Shown here: positions 34,201 through 39,471 of the stretch, piece after piece
How the letters are laid out: the number at the start of each line of letters is the position of its first letter
How positions within the stretch are numbered: the stretch's first letter is position 1
NCBI GenBank assembly: GCA_021794385.1
Contig: JAJYQY010000139.1
Coordinates: forward strand, 1-39,471
DNA from: Pseudomonadota bacterium
GTDB taxonomy: Bacteria; Pseudomonadota; Gammaproteobacteria; Acidithiobacillales; Acidithiobacillaceae
Length of the DNA: 39,471 bases
Direction of reading: 5' to 3'
Position numbers and translations under genes: made by a program
Notes under the pieces: generated by a model
Database searches by the model: none
What the model was told of the DNA's origin: nothing
The model's input: only the letters and a program-made list of their open reading frames with translations

Positions 34201-34855
34201 CGTGGGTATCGGCGGCGCTTATATGTGTGTTTACGGTATGGAGGGCCCCGGCGGCTATCAGTTCGTTGGCCGCACCCTGCAGATGTGGAACCGCTGGCGA
34301 CAGACTGCGCAATTTACCGATGGCAAGCCCTGGCTGCTGCGTTTTTTCGACCAGATCCGATTCTTCCCCGTCAGCACGGCAGAACTGGAAGCCATCCGCA
34401 CCGACTTCGTGCATGGTCACTACCACTTGGATATCCGCGAAGACACCTTTCGCCTGGCCGACTATCGCCGTTTTCTGGCCGATGAGGCTGACGATATTGC
34501 CGTATTTCGTGATCGCCAGCGTCAGGCCTTCGCCGAGGAGCGCGAGCGCTGGGCCCTATCGGGCCAAGCCAACTGGATCAGCGACGCAACCGTGGCTGAG
34601 GCCGCAAGCGACACGGAACTGGATCTGCCCGCTGGTGCACGCTCAGTGGCTAGTCCCATCGCTGGCAGCGTCTGGAAGATTCTGGTCAAAGCTGGTGAAC
34701 GGGTACAGGCCAAAGATCCGCTGATTATTTTAGAGTCCATGAAAATGGAGATGACTGTCGAGGCGCCTAGCTCTGGTGTCATTCATCGTCTGTTCTGCCG
34801 CGAAGGCGAAGCGGTTAGCGCTGGACAGAACGTATTGATACTAATGGAGAACTGA
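31256..34855 (+). CDS. Biotin-dependent guanidine carboxylase (urea carboxylase family)
   Basis: 1199 residues in three parts: biotin carboxylase (1-450, with KILIANRGAIACRI, GGGGIGMQ and EVNTRLQVEHGVSE), a carboxyltransferase of KipA/KipI type (about 455-1000), and a biotin carrier end with I-L-E-S-M-K1163-M-E-M. It adds CO2 to the amine using ATP. Such enzymes are usually called urea carboxylase; those next to guanidine riboswitches and the DUF1989 pair prefer guanidine and make carboxyguanidine. That substrate is inferred here from context. Base composition is GC-rich, unlike the transporter genes. The length fits a stand-alone carboxylase without fused amidase. Confidence 0.9.
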   Translation: MFEKILIANRGAIACRIIRTLKRMGIRTVAVYSEADRVSAHVLLADESVCIGPAPAAQSYLRSEAILTAARASGAQAIHPGYGFLSENPDFAAAVEAAGMAFIGPTPEQMRAFGRKHTARELAQQNGVPLLPGSGLLEDVGHAMAEARRIGFPVMLKSTAGGGGIGMQLIWSEDGLQDAYARVDRLARANFKEAGIYLEKYVQAARHIEVQIFGDGQGQVVHLGERDCSVQRRNQKVIEETPAPNLPDAVRHALCDTAVRLMQSVRYRNAGTVEFVLDADTGAFYFLEVNTRLQVEHGVSEEVSGVDLVEWMVRQAAGESPIAGYLHAPHGHSIQVRLYAEDPGKDFQPAAGVLSEVVFPPDARVETWVEAGSEVSAYYDPMLAKLIVHGRDRADALARIQAALDATRIYGFETNLAYLRQIVADVTFTQGRQTTRYLNALAYHASTLDVIEPGVQTSLQDWPGRLGYWDVGVPPSGPMDALAHRAANRLLSNPPEAVTLEITLSGPTLKFNTDSIIAITGADLPVTLDGQPLTLWCSHGVAAGSVLKFGSLSGAGCRAYLAVAGGFDTPLYLGSRATFTLGQFGGHAGRTLRTGDVLHLGANPRSRSGRRVAPQALPTYTEHWEIAVCYGPHGAPDFFTDADVAMFFATNWEVHYNSNRTGVRLIGPRPHWARSDGGEAGLHPSNIHDNAYAIGAVDFTGDMPILLGPDGPSLGGFVCPAVIVAADLWKIGQLRPGNTLRFVPVSLEEAARLECAQDAALESLSTFLDPPLAAAPALESPIVARCDPPQHPVGVAYRVAGDKYLLVEYGPLVLDLELRFRVHALMENLHRRSLPGIVDLTPGIRSLQIHYDNRILSLVELLDALRRTEDELPAADLLEVPTRIVHLPLSWDDPATRLAIEKYMAGVRKDAPWCPSNIEFIRRINGLDSIEDVRRIVFDASYLVLGLGDVYLGAPVATPLDPRHRLVTTKYNPARTWTPENAVGIGGAYMCVYGMEGPGGYQFVGRTLQMWNRWRQTAQFTDGKPWLLRFFDQIRFFPVSTAELEAIRTDFVHGHYHLDIREDTFRLADYRRFLADEADDIAVFRDRQRQAFAEERERWALSGQANWISDATVAEAASDTELDLPAGARSVASPIAGSVWKILVKAGERVQAKDPLIILESMKMEMTVEAPSSGVIHRLFCREGEAVSAGQNVLILMEN

Positions 34856-36652
34856 ATGGCTACCAGCCTATATATACACAACTTGCTTTCAGCCTACCGT
34901 TCTGGGCAGATCACCCCAACGATCTTGGTGGAGCAGTTGCTTGAGCGTTCCGCCCGCCACCCCGATCACGCGATCTGGATTACCCCGCCGCAGCGTGAGC
35001 GTCTGCTCGAACGCGCGCGGGAGTTGGAGGGCCGAGACATGGAGGGACTGCCGCTGTACGGCGTGCCTTTCGCCATCAAGGACAACATCGATCTGGCCGG
35101 CGTGCCCACCACCTGCGCCTGTCCGGGCTTCGCCTATACGCCCAAGACCTCCGCTACGGTGGTGCAGAAGTTGCTGGACGCCGGCGCCATCGCCATGGGC
35201 AAGACCAATCTCGATCAGTTCGCCACCGGCTTGAACGGCACCCGCTCGCCCTATGGCGCCTGCCGCAACGCCTTCGACCCGGACTATATCTCCGGTGGAT
35301 CGAGTGCCGGATCGGCGGTGGCGGTAGCGCTGGGTCTGGCGAGTTTTTCATTGGGCACCGATACCGCCGGTTCCGGTCGCGTACCGGCGGCTTTCAATAA
35401 TCTGGTTGGACTCAAAGCAAGCTGCGGTCTGCTGTCTACCACCGGCGTGGTGCCAGCCTGCCGTTCCCTGGACAGCGTGTCGATCTTCGCCCTGAGTGCG
35501 CAGGACGCCCAGCGGGTCTTTGCGGCGGTGCTGGGCGAGGACCAAAGCGATCCGTATTCGCGCACCCCCCAGCCCCATGGCTTTGACTTTGGCTACGCGC
35601 CGCGCTTTCGCTTCGGCGTGCCGGCAGACAAGGACCTCAACTTCTTCGGCGACCACGAATATGCGCAGTTGTTCGACGCCGCGGTGGCACGGCTCGAATC
35701 GCTGGGCGGCGAGCGCGTCGAACTCGACTTCGCCCCCTTCCTGGAAACCGCTCGTCTGCTTTACGGCGGCCCCTGGGTAGCCGAACGTTACCAGGCCATC
35801 CGCAACTTTATTGATGCCAATCCCGAGGCACTGTTCCCGGTCACCCGCGACATCACCTTGGGGGGAGCCAAGCCGCTGGCTGCAGACGCCTTCGCCGCGC
35901 TCTACCGGCTACGGGAGCTCAAGCGCGAGTGCGACTGCATCTGGCCGCAGGTGGATTGCGTCATTACCCCTACAGCCGGCACCATCTTTACCCGCGCCGA
36001 ACTGCTGGCCGAACCCGTGGCCAGAAATACCGACCTGGGCTACTACACCAATTTCATGAATCTGCTGGATTACGCTGCGGTAGCGGTGCCGGCCGGATTC
36101 CGTGCTGACGGCCTGCCATTCGGCGTCACCCTGTTTGCCCCAGCCCATCAGGACGTACCGCTGCTGCATCTGGCCGAGCATTGGCAGCTTGCAGACCCTG
36201 CACCCATCGGCGCTATGGAAACCATGCCGCCACCAGTGGAAACCGTGCCCGCCGCAGTGCCCAGCGGGCAGGTACGGGTCGCGGTGGTCGGTGCCCACCT
36301 CAGCGGGCTAGCCCTTAATCAGCAGCTCACTGCACGCGCCGCCCGGCTGCTAAGCGAGACCTGCACCGCCCCCTGCTACCGCCTTTACGCCCTGCCGGAC
36401 GGCAATCGTCCCGGGCTGATTCGTGTCGCCAATGGCGGTGCGGCGATCGACTGCGAGCTGTGGGAACTGCCAGCCGCAGCCTTTGGATCCTTTGTCGCCG
36501 GCATCCCCGCACCACTGGGCATTGGTACCGTCGAATTGGCCGACGGCAGCGCGGTCAGTGGTTTCATATGCGAAGCTATCGGCATCGCCAACGCCAGCGA
36601 CATCACCAGATTCGGCGGCTGGCGTACCTATTTGCGTTCGCTGCAGGTCTGA
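34856..36652 (+). CDS. atzF: Allophanate hydrolase
   Basis: 598 residues, starting at the base after the carboxylase stop. The N-terminal amidase-signature domain has catalytic K75, cis-serine S149 in SGGSSAGSA and nucleophile S173 in TDTAGSGR. The C-terminal 130 residues form the extra domain of AtzF/DUR1-type enzymes (RLYALPDGNRPGLIRV onwards), needed for the final decarboxylation. It turns allophanate into ammonia and CO2, the last step after carboxyguanidine deiminase. Its end overlaps the convergent minus-strand gene by 25 bases. Confidence 0.93.
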   Translation: MATSLYIHNLLSAYRSGQITPTILVEQLLERSARHPDHAIWITPPQRERLLERARELEGRDMEGLPLYGVPFAIKDNIDLAGVPTTCACPGFAYTPKTSATVVQKLLDAGAIAMGKTNLDQFATGLNGTRSPYGACRNAFDPDYISGGSSAGSAVAVALGLASFSLGTDTAGSGRVPAAFNNLVGLKASCGLLSTTGVVPACRSLDSVSIFALSAQDAQRVFAAVLGEDQSDPYSRTPQPHGFDFGYAPRFRFGVPADKDLNFFGDHEYAQLFDAAVARLESLGGERVELDFAPFLETARLLYGGPWVAERYQAIRNFIDANPEALFPVTRDITLGGAKPLAADAFAALYRLRELKRECDCIWPQVDCVITPTAGTIFTRAELLAEPVARNTDLGYYTNFMNLLDYAAVAVPAGFRADGLPFGVTLFAPAHQDVPLLHLAEHWQLADPAPIGAMETMPPPVETVPAAVPSGQVRVAVVGAHLSGLALNQQLTARAARLLSETCTAPCYRLYALPDGNRPGLIRVANGGAAIDCELWELPAAAFGSFVAGIPAPLGIGTVELADGSAVSGFICEAIGIANASDITRFGGWRTYLRSLQV

Positions 36653-37338
36653 GGGGGCAGCATCTCGATCGGCAGTGTCAGACTCTGGCCTTCCAGCCAA
36701 GGTAGGGTAGAATGCCGGATGCAGCCGGCCTGTCCGGCAATTTCGCCAAAGGATATCTCGCAATCGGCCAGCCGGCGCAAATCGTCATCGCTAGCCGTGC
36801 CCTCATGCAGTCGGTACCAGTATTTGCGGCTCCCTGCATCGGCCGGAGGACGGTCGCGCACCCGCATGAAACGCCGCCCCGCTCTCAACCACAGGATCTG
36901 CGCCCGCGCAACCGTCGACCAGCAGACATCAACCGAACCGTCCCCTTCCTTCACACGCTCCCAGTGCTCGGTGTACTCAGCCTCAACGCCGTATTCTTCG
37001 ATGGCATCGGCGGTGGGGGAAAACATCATGCGGCCGAGATCGCGCAGACCTGTGGGGCGGTAGTCTACATAGCGTTGCCACTCGCAGGTATCGCCGTCGA
37101 TCAACGTCATGCCAGCAAATCCCTCTTGGCCCAGCAGCGCCAGCAATTGCGCACGACTACAATCGCTCAGTGTGACGCAGCCTGAAAAATCGGGCCGGCC
37201 GGCGGGTATGCGTAGGTCGGCATGCCAGGAGGCGGTCTGCAGCCAGAATACCAGAGTGGTGTCGTCACGGAGAATCGGCGTAGTGAGCAGTCTGCGCCGC
37301 CACAATCCCTGGTAGACAGCAGGCACGGTGTTATTCAT
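36628..37338 (-). CDS. Uncharacterised protein, tryptophan-rich beta-type
   Basis: 236 residues. The ATG at 37338 overlaps the stop of the lactonase-like gene (TGATG), so I chose it over an earlier start at 37377. Two similar blocks can be seen: Y-x-G-x-W-x-R-R-L-L with V-F-W-L-Q and D-L-R-I-P, then W-x-R-x-V-D-Y-R-P-T with R-M-M-F-S-P. The even spread of Trp, Arg and short strands suggests a beta barrel of the lipocalin/HRI1-like kind, which I cannot confirm. No signal peptide. The function is unknown; translational coupling links it to the metallo-beta-lactamase gene. Confidence 0.7.
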   Translation of the reverse strand: MNNTVPAVYQGLWRRRLLTTPILRDDTTLVFWLQTASWHADLRIPAGRPDFSGCVTLSDCSRAQLLALLGQEGFAGMTLIDGDTCEWQRYVDYRPTGLRDLGRMMFSPTADAIEEYGVEAEYTEHWERVKEGDGSVDVCWSTVARAQILWLRAGRRFMRVRDRPPADAGSRKYWYRLHEGTASDDDLRRLADCEISFGEIAGQAGCIRHSTLPWLEGQSLTLPIEMLPPQTCSERK

Positions 37339-38120
37339 CAGTGGTGGAACTCTGGAAATCGGCGCAGGGTCCGCCAAAAGGCCAGATCATGGTTGGGCCA
37401 GAGCCGGGCCTTTTCCTGCGCAGCCAGGTGCTTCAGCTTGCGGATACTGGCTAAGGCCTGTTCTTCGCGGTCCTGCCAGCAGATCCCCGGCGCGATCTCG
37501 TCGCGCAGGTTTTCCTCGAGATCAGCGGCGTCGCCACAAAGGATGACCGGCGCCCCGTGAGGCAGTTCAACCCACAGCGACATATGCCCGGCGGTATGGC
37601 CGGGGCTGGACACCGCGCGCACCCCGGGTACCAGCTCATATTCCCCGCTCATCACCTTCCAGCGATGGTCGCCGGCAAAGTCATCGGGAAAGTACGCCGG
37701 GTCTAATCCGCTGCGCGCGGCGTCGAGTTCATCGCTCTGGACATGGACCTCGGCGCCGCACAGCTCGCACAATCCGCCGGCATGGTCGAAATGCAGATGG
37801 CCGAGAAACACTAGGTCCACGTCGGCCAAGGTCAAACCCAAGCGCGCCAGGTGATGCGGCAGGCGCTGGTCTTCGCGCATAGCGGGGGCGCCGAAGGCGA
37901 AGGTTTCGGGGTCGTAGTAGCGGGCCCGCTGCCGCTGGTCGGCAATCTTGCCGTAGTCGCAGCCGACATCGTAGAGGATACGCCCCTGCGCAGTCTCAAT
38001 CAGATAGGCGAGGATCGGCGCCTCTATGACCTGGCCCTGACCGCGATGGCGGGTAGAGAGGGATTTGTCGTAACGGTGGGTGGCGGTGAGCAGCGGCCAC
38101 ATCCTGAGGACCTGGGTCAT
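37338..38120 (-). CDS. Metallo-beta-lactamase-fold hydrolase, lactonase-like
   Basis: 260 residues. The metal motif H108-L-H110-F-D112-H113-A-G-G is clear, with later ligands in SSPGHTAGHMSL, LCGDAADL and the terminal NHD. The layout is that of AiiA/AttM-type N-acyl-homoserine lactonases, though many relatives act on other lactones or esters. Start supported by CGGGAG upstream. Its ATG overlaps the stop of a short-chain dehydrogenase remnant (ATGA) and its stop overlaps the next gene. Quorum-signal cleavage is possible but not shown. Confidence 0.85.
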   Translation of the reverse strand: MTQVLRMWPLLTATHRYDKSLSTRHRGQGQVIEAPILAYLIETAQGRILYDVGCDYGKIADQRQRARYYDPETFAFGAPAMREDQRLPHHLARLGLTLADVDLVFLGHLHFDHAGGLCELCGAEVHVQSDELDAARSGLDPAYFPDDFAGDHRWKVMSGEYELVPGVRAVSSPGHTAGHMSLWVELPHGAPVILCGDAADLEENLRDEIAPGICWQDREEQALASIRKLKHLAAQEKARLWPNHDLAFWRTLRRFPEFHH

Positions 38121-38251
38121 GCGATCTCCCGAGGCAAAGCGTCGATCGCCACAGCGGCTCCGGCGAATGCCTTTTCCCGAGCAATGGTACGGCCATTGTC
38201 ACTGGCCGCTCCGGCCGCCAGTGCAGCTTCCCCGGCAAGATTGATTTGCAT
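38117..38251 (-). pseudogene. Truncated short-chain dehydrogenase (N-terminal remnant)
   Basis: 44 codons in the gap between the desaturase and the lactonase-like gene. The product starts M-Q-I-N-L-A-G-E-A-A-L-A-A-G-A-A-S and goes on to FAGAAVAIDALPREIA before a stop. This follows the SDR nucleotide-binding pattern, normally L-x-G-K-x-A-L-V-T-G-A-A-S-G-I-G-R-x-I-A. The G-I-G glycines are changed to D-N-G and the rest of the enzyme (about 200 residues) is missing. It therefore looks like the stub of a deleted oxidoreductase, whose end now overlaps the next start. Confidence 0.6.
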
Positions 38252-38268
38252 GGTTATTTTTATTCCAG

Positions 38269-39279
38269 CTATACCGCAGTCAAAAAGGAAACGCCAATCG
38301 CACCGTAGAAACCATCAGCCTTGTTTGGCCCCGAGGTCACCACGCCATAGTCATCGCTAAGGATGCGCTTCACTCGGTGTTTATGGAATCCGGAAAGCAA
38401 GCATGACATCGGAATGACCTGCTCGCCATCGTCCCCATATAGTTCATGATGCAAAGATGGCAGGCGGTACCAAGGCACCGTGGGTTTTTCATGATGGGCG
38501 TTGTGGTATGAAAAGTTGAGTAGCAGCAGATTAAGCAGTGGATGACGCACCGAAACCAGATTAGAATAGGTATTGTTCTGCTCGTAGGCACGATCACGTA
38601 TTTTGTTGTCAGGAATAGCGCCCGCTGCCAAAATGGCGAAAGCGTCGTAGGTATGCTGGTAAGCGTCGGCGAAGCGCAGTGCAGTGATGAAAATCACATA
38701 GGCGACGAAATACAGCGCCAGCGCCTTCCACGATACCCACGCCAGCGTGGAAAAAAACAACAGGCGCAATACCAGCACCGCAATGATGCGCTTTCTGGCT
38801 GCCGCGTGCTCCAGCTCGATGAAGGGCAGCAGCATCACATAAATCCGCATGATAAATTCTACTGCCGGGATGTAGGCCCACTCCAGCACCAGCACCAGGT
38901 TACGCAGCCATGAGGGACCGGCGCGCAGAAAGGACTTGTAGTCGAAAGTGATCACATCGGCGCGATCACGGTGGTGCCGCATATGCTTGTGGCGCAGCTC
39001 GGCGAACGAGGCATAGCAGCTTCCGTTTAGCCACCCCATGATCACACCACAACGATGATTGGCGGCGCTGCTCCCGAATATTGTTCCATGAGCGACTTCA
39101 TGGATGAAATAAGCCGAATAGATCAGGGCGTGGGCAAGCAACAGCACCCCCAAGACGTTCAGCCACCAAGGTGCGACCATTAGCAAACCTGTCCCTACAC
39201 CATACCCAGCGAATGTATAGCCGAGAGCCAGAGTGTTGGGTATGGCGCCATCTCCATGGCGAAATAACCGATTAGCCAT
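38269..39279 (-). CDS. Membrane fatty acid desaturase-like diiron enzyme
   Basis: 336 residues with four to six membrane helices. The three histidine boxes are present: H60-E-V-A-H64, H97-K-H-M-R-H-H103 and H-N-A-H-H-E-K. This is the FA_desaturase family, which uses two irons to oxidise or desaturate acyl chains or similar lipids. I chose the ATG at 39279, with GGAG 9 bases upstream; a TTG at 39351 would add 24 residues without a ribosome site. The acyl substrate is unknown. The coding DNA is AT-richer than that of the guanidine carboxylase. Confidence 0.85.
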   Translation of the reverse strand: MANRLFRHGDGAIPNTLALGYTFAGYGVGTGLLMVAPWWLNVLGVLLLAHALIYSAYFIHEVAHGTIFGSSAANHRCGVIMGWLNGSCYASFAELRHKHMRHHRDRADVITFDYKSFLRAGPSWLRNLVLVLEWAYIPAVEFIMRIYVMLLPFIELEHAAARKRIIAVLVLRLLFFSTLAWVSWKALALYFVAYVIFITALRFADAYQHTYDAFAILAAGAIPDNKIRDRAYEQNNTYSNLVSVRHPLLNLLLLNFSYHNAHHEKPTVPWYRLPSLHHELYGDDGEQVIPMSCLLSGFHKHRVKRILSDDYGVVTSGPNKADGFYGAIGVSFLTAV

Positions 39280-39355
39280 CTTTATCGACTCCGAAGTGTT
39301 ATTCGTGAGCTCGGCGGCTTTGCTAACGGTAAAATTAGCAACGACAGTCAATTGC

Positions 39356-39471
39356 TCAGTATTTAGCTAAACCCTTGACGAACTCATCATCAAATGTCAA
39401 TGGCGTCGCCGGAATGTGGCTGATATCTTTATCCTTGAGCTGGATTTTGCTTATGATATTTCCGCTAGTGT
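39356..39471 (-). CDS. C-terminal end of an unidentified protein (start outside window)
   Basis: On the minus strand the right edge reads in one open frame for 38 codons, ending in F-D-D-E-F-V-K-G-L-A-K-Y and a TGA at 39356-39358. The pattern S-K-I-Q-L-K-D-K-D-I-S-H-I-P resembles the tail of a soluble protein; some ABC substrate-binding proteins end this way, but the piece is too short to name. It lies 76 bases upstream of the desaturase on the same strand and may share its transcript. Confidence 0.5.
   Translation of the reverse strand, partial: TSGNIISKIQLKDKDISHIPATPLTFDDEFVKGLAKY

Noticed and set aside
31256-36652. Ordinary urea amidolyase (urea as substrate)
   Set aside because: The family allows it, but two guanidine riboswitches and the DUF1989 pair fit guanidine much better.
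1-39471. CRISPR arrays, insertion sequences or prophage genes
   Set aside because: No regularly spaced repeats, transposase, integrase or phage structural genes were seen on either strand.

Overview
The window looks like chromosome of a hopanoid-producing gammaproteobacterium-like acidophile. Acidithiobacillus or a relative is my best guess. It rests on the compact hopanoid operon beside gatCAB, the yibN-grxC-secB-gpsA order, and the GC-rich, densely overlapping genes. This is inference from layout, not from a database search.

Layout. (1) 1-4.0 kb: the 3' end of an RND efflux pump, then a redox and export cluster (small DUF2892 membrane protein, YibN-like rhodanese, GrxC, TrxC, SecB, GpsA). 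(2) 4.26-16.96 kb: one run of overlapping hopanoid genes: a squalene synthase-type enzyme, squalene-hopene cyclase, HpnG, HpnA, HpnI, HpnJ, HpnK, HpnN, HpnL and a ferritin-like diiron protein. (3) 17.07-22.94 kb: hpnH, with its own likely promoter, then hpnM, mlaA and gatCAB. HpnH and HpnG build the ribose-derived side chain. HpnI, HpnK and HpnJ decorate it. HpnN, HpnM and MlaA, and possibly HpnL, belong to lipid traffic across the envelope. (4) 23.1-24.6 kb, minus strand: an exported SCP2-like lipid carrier and a membrane protein of unknown role. (5) 24.85-25.14 kb: a tRNA-Ser(UGA) gene split in its anticodon by a 210-nt group I intron. Two small genes follow: a 64-aa protein and an exported PLD-type nuclease.

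(6) 26.6-36.65 kb: a complete guanidine-assimilation locus that standard pipelines would call urea carboxylase/allophanate hydrolase. It carries a perfect NtrC-type palindrome plus a weaker one exactly 32 bp upstream, a sigma-54 -24/-12 promoter, a guanidine-I (ykkC) riboswitch with a terminator, an ABC importer, two DUF1989 proteins (carboxyguanidine deiminase subunits), a guanidine-II (mini-ykkC) riboswitch just before the biotin-dependent carboxylase, and allophanate hydrolase. The inferred chemistry is guanidine to carboxyguanidine to allophanate to ammonia and CO2. Expression would need nitrogen limitation and guanidine together, and guanidine would be read twice by two unrelated RNA folds.

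(7) 36.6-39.47 kb, minus strand: an uncharacterised protein, a lactonase-like metallo-beta-lactamase, a 44-codon remnant of a short-chain dehydrogenase, a fatty acid desaturase, and the last 38 codons of another gene.

The most notable observations are the doubly riboswitched, NtrC/sigma-54-type guanidine operon, the intron-split tRNA-Ser, and the lipid-carrier and diiron proteins attached to the hopanoid locus.
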